Below the pieces are notes generated by a model. That model had not been told where the DNA came from, searched no databases, and was given only the letters and a program-made list of their open reading frames with translations. A stretch of DNA of 64,000 nucleotides, from NCBI GenBank assembly GCA_963735115.1, contig CAVTJR010000002.1, forward strand, positions 372,001-436,000, given 5' to 3'. Numbering within the stretch: the first letter of the stretch is position 1; every line of letters starts with the position of its first letter. This stretch comes from JAKACA01 sp963735115. Its GTDB lineage: Bacteria > Actinomycetota > Acidimicrobiia > Acidimicrobiales > Bog-793. Of this stretch, positions 32,348-42,900 are shown piece after piece. The position numbers and the translations under genes are program-made.

Positions 32348-33736
32348 TCAGACCCGTTCCCGCTGTATGGCATTTTTTGCCAACGTCTTTCCGAACTCGA
32401 ACAGCAACGACGAGTTGCGGTGAGCGTCCCCAAGGACGTCGTCGAGCGCCGCCGTGAAATAGTCCACCTCCTCCTGCCCGGCGATGAGCGGCGGGAGGAG
32501 CTTGACGATGTTGACGTTGTCAGCCGCCACCTGAGTGAGGATGCGATGGCGCTGGAAGAGGGGTGCGACGACAAGCTGCGAGAAGAGACCCTTGCGAGCG
32601 GTCTCGATCATCTTCCAGCGCGACCTCAGCCGAAGTGAGGAAGGCTCGCCGAACTCGAGGCCGATCATGAGCCCCTGGCCGCGCACCTCGCTGAAGAGCT
32701 CATAGCGCTCCACGAGGGGGGCGAGGGCGGTGGTGAAGGCTTCGCCCGTTGCCTGCGCCCGTTGCACGATGTTCTCGTCGTCGAGGGTCTGCAGCGTTGC
32801 CAACCCTGCCACCATGGCGAGCTGATTGCGTCCGAACGTCGTGGAGTGGACGACCGCTCGCTCCATCTTCGAGTAGACGCGGTCGAAGACCTCGGCCGAG
32901 CACAATGTCGCCCCCACGGGAACGTACCCGCCGGACAACGCCTTCGAGATGGTGACGATGTCCGGCTCGAGCCCATAGTGCTCGTAAGCCCAGAGCTTCC
33001 CCGTGCGCCCGAGACCGGTCTGGACCTCGTCGCAGACGAACAACGTGCCGTACTGCCGGCAAAGCGATTGCACGCCGGACCAGTAGGCGTCGTCGGCCAT
33101 GTAGACGCCCTTTCCTTGGATGATCTCGACCACGAAGGCTGCCACGTCGCCCCGCCGCAGCTCGCGATCGAGCCGGTCGAGATCCCCGAAGGGCACCGAG
33201 TCGCACCCTGGGAGCAGTGGCCCGAAGCCCTGCCGGAACTCCGCTCCTCCGTTCAACGACAGCGCACCGTTGGTGAGCCCGTGGAACGAGTGATCGGCGT
33301 GCAGCACGCGGGCGCGCTTCGTGGAGTACTTGGAGAACTTGATGGCGCACTCGATCGCCTCGGCGCCGGAGTTCGAGAAGAAACACCGCTCCAAGCCTGC
33401 ATGCACCCGGGCGACTAACGCCTCAGCCAGCAGTCCAGGCAGCAACGCGCAGTCGAGCTGGACGAGGTTCGGCAGGTCGGCTTCGATGGCGTCCGAGAGC
33501 GCCTTCTTGATGACCGGGTGCGATCGGCCGAGGGCGAACACCCCGAAGCCTGCCAGGAAGTCGAGGTATCGCTCGCCCGCGCGATCGTAGAGATAACAGC
33601 CCTCCCCGCGCTCGTAGAAGCGGTCCATCCCGAGGGTCTTGAGGACTTTCGCGAGCTGTGGGTTGAGGAATTCCGAGTGGAGCCGAAAGTTCTCGCCGCG
33701 ACGGGCGTCCATCAATTCGCGAAGTTCGAAGCTCAT
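32348..33736 (-). CDS. Class III aminotransferase, HpnO-like
   Basis: This 462-residue PLP enzyme starts MSFELRELMDARRGENFRLH and contains LDFLAGFGVFALGRSHPVIKKAL, DLPNLVQLDCALLPGLLAEALV, SNSGAEAIECAIK, DEVQTGLGRTG and the PLP lysine in TISKALSGG. The DLPNLVQ.D segment recalls aminobacteriohopanetriol synthase HpnO and its relatives. GGAGG lies before the ATG. It forms an operon with the HpnA-like epimerase. An ornithine-like aminotransferase of other function is possible, since no hopane cyclase is in the window. Confidence 0.8.
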   Translation of the reverse strand: MSFELRELMDARRGENFRLHSEFLNPQLAKVLKTLGMDRFYERGEGCYLYDRAGERYLDFLAGFGVFALGRSHPVIKKALSDAIEADLPNLVQLDCALLPGLLAEALVARVHAGLERCFFSNSGAEAIECAIKFSKYSTKRARVLHADHSFHGLTNGALSLNGGAEFRQGFGPLLPGCDSVPFGDLDRLDRELRRGDVAAFVVEIIQGKGVYMADDAYWSGVQSLCRQYGTLFVCDEVQTGLGRTGKLWAYEHYGLEPDIVTISKALSGGYVPVGATLCSAEVFDRVYSKMERAVVHSTTFGRNQLAMVAGLATLQTLDDENIVQRAQATGEAFTTALAPLVERYELFSEVRGQGLMIGLEFGEPSSLRLRSRWKMIETARKGLFSQLVVAPLFQRHRILTQVAADNVNIVKLLPPLIAGQEEVDYFTAALDDVLGDAHRNSSLLFEFGKTLAKNAIQRERV

Positions 33737-33809
33737 CAGGCCTCCGGGTCGATGCTGGCGCGAGCGTACCGGCCGGGGCCACTCGATCCTCGCCGGCAGG
33801 CCGCACCGG

Positions 33810-33815
33810 TAGGCT
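33810..33815 (+). promoter_or_regulatory. Minus-10 box of leaderless lysine aminotransferase transcript
   Basis: TAGGCT is followed by six bases and the ATG at 33822, with no Shine-Dalgarno sequence. This is the TANNNT-N6-ATG layout that recurs at several genes in this window. Confidence 0.5.
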
Positions 33816-33821
33816 GGGGCC

Positions 33822-35225
33822 ATGTCAGCTACCCTCCGACAAAGTGGTCGTGGGGGCCTGGATGAAGGCGCCAACTCTCCTCTGGGCGCCGACGGGAGCA
33901 GCCACGTCGCCCCCGAGAACGTCCATGAGGTCCTCGGCCGCCACCTCCTGCTCGACGGCTACCCGATGGTGCTCGATACGGCCAAGAGCCACGGCTCGTG
34001 GATCGTCGACGCCCGCGACGGCACGCAATACCTGGACTTCTACACCTTCTTCGCCTCCTCGCCCCTTGGCCTCAACCCGACCGGGCTCGCCGACGACCCC
34101 GGCTTCATGGCCAAGTTGGCCGAGATCGCCGCCAACAAACCGGCGAACTCAGACTTTCAGACCACGCAGCTCGCCGAGTTCGTGGAGACCTTCACCCGCG
34201 TCCTCGGCGACCCGGACCTCCCTCATCTGTTCTTCATCGAGGGCGGCGCCCTCGCCGTCGAGAACGCCATCAAGGTCGCCTTCGACTGGAAGTCCCGGCG
34301 CAACGAGGCAGCCGGACGGTCGCCCGAGCTCGGCACGGCCGTCCTGCACCTGCGGTACGCCTTCCACGGTCGCAGCGGCTACACGCTCTCGCTCACGAAC
34401 ACCGACCCCGTCAAAGTCGACCGCTTCCCCAAGTTCGACTGGCCGCGCATCTCCTCCCCGGCGATCACCTTTCCCTTGTCGGAGAACCTCGCCAGCCTCG
34501 AGGGCCTCGAGGCCGTCGCCGTGGCAGAGGCCACGGCCGCCTTCGAGGCCCACCCGCACGACATCGCCTGCTTCGTGGTCGAACCGATCCAGGCGGAGGG
34601 GGGCGACCGACACCTGCGGGCGGAGTTCCTGCAGGCGATGCAGGCGCTCTGTCACCGCCACGAAGCCCTCTTCGTGCTCGACGAGGTACAGACCGGCTGC
34701 GGTGTGACCGGGACGCCCTGGTGCTACCAGCAGCTCGGCCTCGAGCCGGATGTGGTCGCTTTTGCCAAGAAGGTTCAGGTCGGCGGCCTGATGGCCGGGC
34801 GCCGCGTGACCGAGGAGCCGCTCAATGTCTTCCAGGTGCCGAGCCGCATCAACTCGACGTGGAGCGGCAACCTCACCGACATGGTTCGCTCCACCCGGCT
34901 GTTGGAGCTGATCGAGTCCACCGGGGCGATCGCCAACGCCGCCGAGGTCGGCGCCCACCTGCTCGAGCGCCTCCATGAGCTGCAGACCGAGCTGCCGGCC
35001 GTCGTGTCGAACGCCCGCGGCCGTGGGCTGCTCGCGGCCATCGACCTCCCTTCTGCCGAGGTCCGCAACGACGTGCTCACGTCGCTCCGCTCGACCGAAC
35101 ACGTGCTGGCGCTGTCCTGCGGCGAGCGCACCCTGCGCTTCCGGCCCGCCCTCTCGATCACGACGCAAGAGATCGACCACGGGTGCGATGCCCTCGGTCG
35201 GGTCCTTCGCAAGCTGGAGGCCTGA
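33822..35225 (+). CDS. lat: L-lysine 6-aminotransferase (lysine epsilon-aminotransferase)
   Basis: This 467-residue class III aminotransferase has LAT-specific blocks: VHEVLGRHLLLDGYPMVLD, YLDFYTFFASSPLGLN, FFIEGGALAVENAIK, FHGRSGYTLSLTNTDP, DEVQTGCGVTGTPW and the PLP lysine in VVAFAKKVQVGG. It converts lysine plus 2-oxoglutarate to alpha-aminoadipate semialdehyde. The dehydrogenase that would oxidise this product starts two bases downstream. Together they form a lysine degradation route. There are no beta-lactam genes nearby. Confidence 0.9.
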   Translation: MSATLRQSGRGGLDEGANSPLGADGSSHVAPENVHEVLGRHLLLDGYPMVLDTAKSHGSWIVDARDGTQYLDFYTFFASSPLGLNPTGLADDPGFMAKLAEIAANKPANSDFQTTQLAEFVETFTRVLGDPDLPHLFFIEGGALAVENAIKVAFDWKSRRNEAAGRSPELGTAVLHLRYAFHGRSGYTLSLTNTDPVKVDRFPKFDWPRISSPAITFPLSENLASLEGLEAVAVAEATAAFEAHPHDIACFVVEPIQAEGGDRHLRAEFLQAMQALCHRHEALFVLDEVQTGCGVTGTPWCYQQLGLEPDVVAFAKKVQVGGLMAGRRVTEEPLNVFQVPSRINSTWSGNLTDMVRSTRLLELIESTGAIANAAEVGAHLLERLHELQTELPAVVSNARGRGLLAAIDLPSAEVRNDVLTSLRSTEHVLALSCGERTLRFRPALSITTQEIDHGCDALGRVLRKLEA

Positions 35226-35227
35226 GC

Positions 35228-36787
35228 GTGACGGAGAGCTGCTCTTCGATCATCGCCGGCAAGGTCACCGACGACGACAGCGGTGGGCACCTGCGCTCCA
35301 CGAACCCCGCCCGCTTGAGCGACGTCGTCGCCGATGTCGCTCTCGGTGATGCCACCACCTTTGTCGAGTCCTGCCGGATCGCCAAGGCCAGCCAGCCCGC
35401 CTGGTCGAGGGTGCCCGCCCCCATCCGCGGTCGCGTCATCGCCGAGATCGGGCGGCTCGTCGAGGCGAACGCCGAGACGCTCGCCCGTCTTGTCACCCGA
35501 GAGGTCGGCAAGCCGTACGCCGAATCCCTCGGTGAAGTGCAGGAGATCGTCGACACGTGTGACTTCTTCCTCGGAGAAGGGCGCCGCCTCTACGGCGAGA
35601 CCGTGCCCTCCGAGATGCACGACAAGGCGCTGTTCACCTTCCGCACGCCGGTAGGCGCACTCGCCATCATCACCGCCGGCAACTTCCCCGTAGCCGTGCC
35701 GTCGTGGTATCTCGTGCCCGCCCTGTTGTGCGGCAACACGGTCGTGTGGAAGCCGGCCGAGTACTCCGCCGCCATCGCAACCGCCCTCTACGAGCTCTTC
35801 GTGGCAGGTGGCCTGCCGGAGGGCGCCATCAACCTCGTCCTCGCCGAGGGTGCGGCCACCTTCGCCGGCCTCGAACTGGGGCTGACAGAGGGGGTCGTCG
35901 ACAAGGTCGGCTTCACCGGATCGTCGGCCGTCGGTTCCCGCATCGGCGAGCTGACCGGCCGCCACCTGCAGACCGCCTGCCTCGAGCTCGGCGGGAAGAA
36001 CCCCATGGTGATCATGCCCGACGCCGACATCGAGCTCGCTGTCGAAGGTGCGCTCTTCTCCGGCTTTGGCACGGCCGGGCAGCGCTGCACGTCCCTCGGC
36101 ACGGCCATCGTGCACGAGGGGCGGCACGACGAGTTCCTCGACCGGCTCGCCGCCCGGCTGGAGAGGGCGGCCATCGGCGACCCGAACGAGGCGGTCCTGT
36201 ACGGCCCAATGCTCGACGAGCGGTTCGCCTCGCGCTTCGACGAGTACCTCGGCGAGCTGATCGAGCCGCACCACCGCCTCCTCGGGAGCAGCGCTACCGG
36301 ACGGATCACCTCCGCAACGCCGCGTGCAGGCTTCCTCGGCGACCCGGACGAGGGCGTCTTCTGCCATCCGACGATCGTTGACGGCGTCCGTCTCGACGAC
36401 GCCATCGTGCGGACCGAGACCTTCGGCCCCATGATCGGAGTCGCCTCCTTCTCGGACTTCGACGAGGCCATGGCACTCGCCAACCGCTCAGGCTTCGGGC
36501 TCTCCTCGGCGATCTACACGGAATCTCCCAGGACAGCCTTCGCCTTCCGAGAGCGCATCAGTGCCGGCATGGTGAGCGTCAACAACTCGACGTCGGGGGC
36601 GGAGGCCCACCTGCCCTTCGGCGGAAACGGACGCTCCGGCAACGGCAGCCGCCAGAGCGGCAAGTGGGTACTCGACCAGATGACGCGCTGGCAGTCGATG
36701 AACTGGGACTACTCGGGCCACCTGCAAAAGGCCCAGATGGACACGGATGCGGTGAGCGCCGATCGGGGTTTTCGACTGTCGGACTGA
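35228..36787 (+). CDS. Aldehyde dehydrogenase, probable alpha-aminoadipate semialdehyde dehydrogenase
   Basis: This 519-residue aldehyde dehydrogenase starts at GTG two bases after the lat stop. It has the Rossmann and catalytic blocks FTGSSAVGSRIGE, LELGGKNPMVIMPDAD (glutamate base) and FGTAGQRCTSLGT (nucleophilic cysteine), then ETFGPMIGVASF and LPFGGNGRSGNG. The order fits ALDH7-like and related enzymes that oxidise aminoadipate semialdehyde to alpha-aminoadipate. The specific substrate is inferred from the lat partner. Confidence 0.85.
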   Translation: MTESCSSIIAGKVTDDDSGGHLRSTNPARLSDVVADVALGDATTFVESCRIAKASQPAWSRVPAPIRGRVIAEIGRLVEANAETLARLVTREVGKPYAESLGEVQEIVDTCDFFLGEGRRLYGETVPSEMHDKALFTFRTPVGALAIITAGNFPVAVPSWYLVPALLCGNTVVWKPAEYSAAIATALYELFVAGGLPEGAINLVLAEGAATFAGLELGLTEGVVDKVGFTGSSAVGSRIGELTGRHLQTACLELGGKNPMVIMPDADIELAVEGALFSGFGTAGQRCTSLGTAIVHEGRHDEFLDRLAARLERAAIGDPNEAVLYGPMLDERFASRFDEYLGELIEPHHRLLGSSATGRITSATPRAGFLGDPDEGVFCHPTIVDGVRLDDAIVRTETFGPMIGVASFSDFDEAMALANRSGFGLSSAIYTESPRTAFAFRERISAGMVSVNNSTSGAEAHLPFGGNGRSGNGSRQSGKWVLDQMTRWQSMNWDYSGHLQKAQMDTDAVSADRGFRLSD

Positions 36788-36804
36788 GCCTCTCGAAGCG
36801 CCCG

Positions 36805-38514
36805 TCAACCGGCCTTCGTCGAACCGGTGGGTGGACGTGAGGTGCCGGTGTAGGGGTGCGACATCGGGCCGATGGCTTCGAGGTCGACCTCGACCAGATA
36901 GGGCTTGGCGGCCGACAGGCCGTCGCGAACGGCTTTGCCGAACTCGGCCGACGTCGCCACGCGCACGGCCGGGACTCCGAGGGCGCCCGCCAGCGACACG
37001 AAATCGGGCGAGCCGAGCTCGACGCCGATGCGCCCGTCCCCCTCGCCGTACTGCTTGTCCTGGATGTTTCGCAGGATGCCGTAGCCGCCGTCGCAGAAAA
37101 CGAGGACGACGACGGGGAGCTGCTCGGTCGCCAGTGTCGCCAGCTCGGCGGCCGTCAGCATGACGCCGCCGTCTCCCGCCATGAGCACGACGTGTTGCGG
37201 CGAGCCCTCAGCGGAAGCGGCCGCCGCCCCGGCCCCGACGGCGTGGGCAAGGCCGAGCCCGATGGCGAAGCCGTTGGGCATGACGGATCGCCGCGAGCGT
37301 GCCACCGGGAGCAGACGGTTTCCCCAGGTATAGGCGGGGATGGTGCTGTCCTTGACGACGACGGTCTCGGGCCCGATGGCGGCGCTGAGTTCGTCGAGCA
37401 GGCCTTCCTGCGCGCCGACGACGTGCCGCAGTCTCGAGCGAGCCGCCGCCGTCGCCTCAGCCACGCGCCCGGGCCAGCGGCCTCCGCTCTCCGCAGGCAC
37501 GTCCGCCTCGTCGAGGGCGGCCGAGAGCGCCCGCAGAGCAGCCTTGGCATCACCGCCTAGGGCGACCGTGGGCTCGTAGTTGCGAGCCGGACGGTCCGGC
37601 ACGATATCGACCTGGATGATGGTGGCGGGAAGCTCCATCTTCCAGTTCTCGGTGTTCGGGCCCTGATAGCGGGTCCCGACGACGATCATTAGGTCCGCCT
37701 CCTTGCACAGGGCGCGGACGTCAGGGTCCCAGGGGAGGTTGCCGATGCAGGCAACGTCGTCCTCGGCGAGGACGCCGCGGCCGTTCGGGCTCGTGAGGAG
37801 ACCGGCGCCGAGCCGGTGGACGAGCTGGGCGACCTCCGCCTCTGCTCCGGCCGACACCGCCCCTCCGCCCGCCCAGACGAGCGGCCGCCGGCTTGCACGT
37901 ACGAGGGCGGCGGCACGCGCCAGGCCCGCAGGATCCGTGGCGGCCGCCTCCGCCGGAGCCAGCAGCCGTGCGAGCAGTCCGCTCTCCATGGGGGCTGCCT
38001 CGGCGTACTGCAGGTCGATGGGCAGCTCTAGGCTCACGGGTCCTTGCGGTGCCGACACGGCCTCCGAGATCGCCGTCGCCACCACGGCGGCGATGTCGTC
38101 GACCGATTCGGCCCGGTAGACCGACTTCGAGAGAGACGCCAGCATGGCCGGCTGGTCCGGGACCTCGTGGATGAAACCCCGGCCGGCGTCCAGATACCTC
38201 GTCTCCACCTGCCCTGTCAGATGGAGGACGGGCGAACCGGAGACAAACGCCTCCAGCAGGCCGCCCATGGCATTGGCTGCTCCCGGGCCTGTCGAGGTGA
38301 TGAAGACACCCAGCTTGCCCGTCACGCGGGCGTAGGCGTCTGCCGCCCCGGCAGCTGCCTGCTCGTGACGCACGGTGATCGCCCGGATCGTCCGCCTCCG
38401 CCGGAGTGAGTCGTAGACAGGAAGGTTGTGCACGCTCGGGATGCCGAAGACGACCGAGACGCCGGCCTGCTCGAGTACGTCGATGACGGCGTCGCCGCCG
38501 GTGTGCTGATCCAT
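36805..38514 (-). CDS. Thiamine-diphosphate enzyme of the acetolactate synthase family
   Basis: This 569-residue enzyme has three ThDP-family domains. The N-terminal part contains GIPSVHNLPVYDSL and the catalytic glutamate E51 in RHEQAAAGAADAYAR. The middle part is a Rossmann-like domain (PLVWAGGGAVSAG, CIGNLPWDPD). The C-terminal part has the ThDP motif GDGGVMLTAAELATL...FCDGGYG. It is not IlvB itself: there is no ilvN nearby and the active-site loop differs. It converges with the aldehyde dehydrogenase, only 17 bases away. Reaction unknown; a 2-oxoacid decarboxylase or lyase is likely. GAGGAG lies upstream of the ATG. Confidence 0.82.
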   Translation of the reverse strand: MDQHTGGDAVIDVLEQAGVSVVFGIPSVHNLPVYDSLRRRRTIRAITVRHEQAAAGAADAYARVTGKLGVFITSTGPGAANAMGGLLEAFVSGSPVLHLTGQVETRYLDAGRGFIHEVPDQPAMLASLSKSVYRAESVDDIAAVVATAISEAVSAPQGPVSLELPIDLQYAEAAPMESGLLARLLAPAEAAATDPAGLARAAALVRASRRPLVWAGGGAVSAGAEAEVAQLVHRLGAGLLTSPNGRGVLAEDDVACIGNLPWDPDVRALCKEADLMIVVGTRYQGPNTENWKMELPATIIQVDIVPDRPARNYEPTVALGGDAKAALRALSAALDEADVPAESGGRWPGRVAEATAAARSRLRHVVGAQEGLLDELSAAIGPETVVVKDSTIPAYTWGNRLLPVARSRRSVMPNGFAIGLGLAHAVGAGAAAASAEGSPQHVVLMAGDGGVMLTAAELATLATEQLPVVVLVFCDGGYGILRNIQDKQYGEGDGRIGVELGSPDFVSLAGALGVPAVRVATSAEFGKAVRDGLSAAKPYLVEVDLEAIGPMSHPYTGTSRPPTGSTKAG

Positions 38515-38607
38515 GGCCGGTTTCTCCTCGTTGTGGCGCCACCGTAGCGAGGCCGCCGACCACGAGCATCCCCGGCTTTGACACAGCCTCGTCGTATCGT
38601 GACCTCC

Positions 38608-39963
38608 ATGGCTCCATCCGACGGTCGGGAGGGCGATTTCTGCTTCGTTCACGCCGCTGACCTGCATCTCGACACCCCCTTCAAGGGAATCGGGGAGACG
38701 GCACCCGTCGTCGCCGAAGCCTTGCGCGAGGCCTCTCTGGAGGCCTTCGACAACCTCGTGGCTCTCTGCCTCGAGCGCCGAGCCGCCTTCCTGCTCATCG
38801 CCGGCGACGTCTACGACGGGCCGGATCGGGGCATCCGCGCCCAGCTGCGGTTCCGGGACGGGCTCGGCCGCCTCTCGGAGGCAGGGATCTCCGCCTTCGT
38901 CGTCCACGGCAACCACGACCCCGTCGAATCGGGCTGGGCGGCCGTCGCCAGCTGGCCTCCCCTCGTGACGATCTTCGGCACCGACGGCGTCGGAGCGGTC
39001 CCCGTGCGTCGGGACGGGCACGAGCTCGCTGTCGTGCAGGGAATCTCCTACTGGCGGCGGGACGTGCGGGAGAACCTGGCGCTGCGTTTCTCGCCCACCG
39101 AGGGGCGTGGGCTGCAGATCGGTCTCCTGCACTGCAACGTCAGCGGGGCGCCGGAGGGCCACGAGGAGTACAGCCCCTGCTCCCTCGACGACCTCCGCGG
39201 GGCCGGTCTCGACTATTGGGCGCTCGGGCACGTCCACTCCCGCCTCGTGATGAGCGGCCGGCCTCATGGGGATGAGCCCTGGGTTGTCTATCCGGGCAAC
39301 CTGCAGGGCCGAAGCCCGAAGGCGAGCGAGCTGGGGGCGAAGGGCGCCTTCGTCGTCGAGGTCGCGGGCGGGCGCGTCGCCGGCGTCGAGTTCGTGGCAT
39401 GCGATCGGATCCGCTATGCGTCCGTCGATGTCGATCTCACGCCGTTGTCGTCGGTTGAGGCGGTGCGGGACGCCCTGGCCGAGGCGGCCCAGGACGAACT
39501 CGCCTCGGCGGAGGGTCGTTCGATCGTCGTTCGCGCCAGGCTCAGCGGTCGGAGCGAGGTGCACGCAGCCCTGCAGGGCGAGCGGGCCGTGCCCGAGCTC
39601 CTCGTGTCCTTGCGGGACGAGTTCCGCCCGCTCGGGCCATGGTGCTGGTGGGATCGGATCGAGGATGACAGCGCCGGGCTCCTCGACCTCGGACGGCTGC
39701 GGGCCGGATCCGACTTCGCCGCCGACCTCATCTGCGTGGCCGAGGAGCTGGCGGCTTCGTGCGCCGGTCCCTCGCTCTCCCTCGGGCTCGAGGCAGAGCT
39801 GCCCGCCGCGCTGCTGGACGACATCACCGCCACGCTGCCGAAAGCACTCCGAATCCGCGCGATGGCGGCGAGCCCGTCGGCTCGAGAGCTGTTGTCAGCA
39901 GGTCTCATGACGGCCCTCGACGAGCTCGGGGCGGACGAGAGCCTTGTCGGGGCGGGTCACTGA
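38608..39963 (+). CDS. SbcD/Mre11-like metallophosphoesterase (YhaO type)
   Basis: This 451-residue protein shows the calcineurin-like metal motifs in order: HAADLHLD, GDVYDG, GNHDP, then LLHCNV and LGHVHSR. A C-terminal accessory region of about 200 residues follows. It pairs with the ATPase gene starting one base after its stop, as SbcD with SbcC. The expected role is DNA end processing or repair. ATG at 38608 is taken as the start; TATCGT lies seven bases before it. Confidence 0.87.
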   Translation: MAPSDGREGDFCFVHAADLHLDTPFKGIGETAPVVAEALREASLEAFDNLVALCLERRAAFLLIAGDVYDGPDRGIRAQLRFRDGLGRLSEAGISAFVVHGNHDPVESGWAAVASWPPLVTIFGTDGVGAVPVRRDGHELAVVQGISYWRRDVRENLALRFSPTEGRGLQIGLLHCNVSGAPEGHEEYSPCSLDDLRGAGLDYWALGHVHSRLVMSGRPHGDEPWVVYPGNLQGRSPKASELGAKGAFVVEVAGGRVAGVEFVACDRIRYASVDVDLTPLSSVEAVRDALAEAAQDELASAEGRSIVVRARLSGRSEVHAALQGERAVPELLVSLRDEFRPLGPWCWWDRIEDDSAGLLDLGRLRAGSDFAADLICVAEELAASCAGPSLSLGLEAELPAALLDDITATLPKALRIRAMAASPSARELLSAGLMTALDELGADESLVGAGH

Positions 39964-39964
39964 C

Positions 39965-42900
39965 ATGCGCCTCTCGTCGTTCCACATCGACGGCTTCGGA
40001 GCGCTCGCCGGCACGGCTGCGGAGGAGATCACTCCCGGGCTCGTCGTCGTGCTCGGTCCGAACGAAGCGGGCAAATCGACTCTCTTCGACTTCTTGAGCG
40101 GTGTCCTGTTCGGCTTCCCGAGTCGGAAGGACAGCCCGAGGTTCCATGCCCCGGTTCGAGGCGGGCGCCACGGGGGACGCGTGGGCTTCGTCGACGACTC
40201 CGGCGGGCGCTGGGTCGTGGAGCGGCATGCCGGAGCCCAGCGTGGCCTCGAGGTGCGGCTCCCCGACGGGTCAGAGGGCGACGAGCGCAGCCTCTCGCGC
40301 GCCCTCGCGGGTGCGAGCGCCGCTTTGTTCGAGGCCGTCTTCGCCGTCGGTCTTGACGACCTCGGTCACATGAAGAACCTCGAGAGCGACGAAGTCCGCG
40401 AGCTGTTGTTCGCTGCCAGCATCCTCGGGCAGCGACGGACGGCGACGAAGGCGATGAAGCACCTCGCTGAGGTGCGCGACGAGCTCGCACGCCCCCGGCG
40501 CGAGGATGCCACCGCCAACCGCCTCGCCGCCCAGCTCGAGCAGCTGCGGGCGGAGCTGACGAGCGCTCGCCAGGAGGCTGCCAGGTACGAGGGCCTGCAA
40601 CACCAAGCAGCCGCCGCCGACGACGAGCTGGCGGCGATGCGCCGGCAACTGAAGGCGCTCAGGGACAACGAGCGCGAGCTCGAGGTCTTGGCGGGCTGCT
40701 GGCAGCACTTCCGGCGGGCGGAGACGGCCGAGGAAGAGCTCAGAGCGCTACCGCCACCCGGCCATGGCGCCGCCCTCCTGGAGCAGGGCGCTGCGATACG
40801 AGAGCTCGCCGACGAGCGCTCGGGTCACTTCGAGCGGGTCGAGAAGCTCGCCGAGCTGCAGCAGCAGCGCCGCTCGATCGAGATCTCGATCGAGCGGCGC
40901 CTCTCGGTGATGGGCCCGGGCTGGACACGGGAGCAGGCGGCGGGGGCGCCCGACCCGGACATCCTGGCGGAGAACGCTCGTGGCGCCCGCGAACGTCTCA
41001 ACACACTGCGGACAGGCGTGGCATCCGCCCAGGCCGTCCTCGCGCAGGCCGAACACCTGCTGCGAGCAGCCGGCGGCGCGACGACCACGGATGTCGTCCC
41101 CGACCGTCGCCAGCTCGAAGAGCTCACGACAGCCACCTCCGAGCTACGCGAGCGCCTCGGTGAAGCCGAGCGCCTGCAACTCGAGGTGCTCGCCGACGAG
41201 CGGTCACTCGCCCTCGATCGCTCCGCGAGGGCCGCCCACGACCGCGCCGGCCGCTCCGCCGCCCTGGCGCTCCTCGTCTGTGGGCTGGCCGTCTGCGTGC
41301 TCGGCGTCGCCCTCATGGCCGGCGGCCAGCGGGGCCCTGCCGGGGCGGCCGGCGCCGTCGGCCTCGTTCTCCTGGCCGCAGGCGGGCTCGTGTGGCGAGC
41401 TCGAGGGCGCCATGGCGCCCGGGGCGATACCGGCTCGGCAGCGGCGGGCGCCGGCTCGGCGCCGGCGTCGGCTCGAGCCGCCACCGAGCGAGCCATGATG
41501 CTGGAGCGCACCCGCGCCCGAATCGAGGTCTTGGCAAGCGAGCTCGGCCTCGGCCTGCCGGCATCCCGAGTGGATCTCGACCGCTTGGCGGCCACGCTGC
41601 AACGCCAGTCGGAGCGGCGCCGCCAGCTCGACGATCAGGTGGCTGCGCGAGCAGAGGCGGAAGCCCGCGTGGCGACGGCGGCCGAGGCCGTCCGCCAGGC
41701 GATCGGCGCCCTCAGCGATGAGCAGGACGCCCACGAAGCCTGGTGCGCCGGCCATGGCTTCGCCGCGACGGGCCGGCCCGACGCCGCCCTCGAGGCCATC
41801 GCCGAGCTGGCCGAGCTACGGGAGCGGTTGCAGGACCTCGGCCGCATCGAGAAGGGCATCGCCGACCTCGAGCCCTCCGTCACCTCGTTCGAGACTCGCT
41901 GTCACCGCCTCTTCGAGGCGATCGGGCCGGCGCTCATCGGCGAGAGCCCAACGGTCGTCGCCACCGTCGGGGGGACCGCTCCCGGCGTGCCCGCGGAAGT
42001 CACTCTGATCGAGCTGGTACGGCGCCTCGAGGAGGCCATCGGCCTCGACGCCCGGCGGTCCGCACTCAGGCGGGAGGCCTCGGAGGCGGAGAGCGCCCTC
42101 GAGACCGCCCTCGGCGCCGGCGAGACGGGCGAGCGATTGCGGTCGAAGCTCGCCGGCGGCGACGTGCTCGCCTGGTCGAGCGAGCGGGAGGCGCTGGAGC
42201 CGGCGATCCACCGCCTCGAGCAGGCTGAGGAGGACACCGTCCGCCGTCACCAGTCCCTCGCCGAGGAGATGCGACGGCTGGCGACCTCCGACCGCATTGC
42301 CGACCTCGAACGCCGCCAGGAGGCCCTCGAGGTTGAGCTCGATGCGACCCTGCATCGCTACCTCGTGCTCGGCGCCGCCCGGGCGCTGTTGCAGCGGACG
42401 CTCGGGCGCCATGAGAGGGAGCGGCAGCCGGCGGTCGTCGCCAGGGCGGCTGCCCACTTCGCCCGCGTCACCGGCGGCCGCTACGTCGGCCTGCTCGCCG
42501 ACGCCGGCATCGACGGGCGCCAGACGATTCGGGTCCTGTCGACGACGGGGGAGGCCATCGACGCCACCAGCCTCAGCCGGGGCACGATCGAGCAGCTCTA
42601 CCTCTGCTTGCGGCTCGGGCTGGCGGACTCCTTCGCGGAGCGGTCGGTGTCCCTCCCCATCGTGCTCGACGACGTGCTCGTGAACTTCGATCCCGAGCGG
42701 GCAACCACAGTTGCCGCCGAGCTGGCAGAGACTGCCCGGTCGCATCAGGTCGTGTTTCTCACCTGTCACCCCCATCTCGCCGAGACGGTCTTGCGGGCGG
42801 CGGGCCAGTCTCAGGTGGAGTCGCAGCTCATCCAGCTCGGACGCCTCGGAGAGCCCGCCGGAAAGGTCGAGCAGCTCGCACTGGCCGCTCTGGCGGCCTT

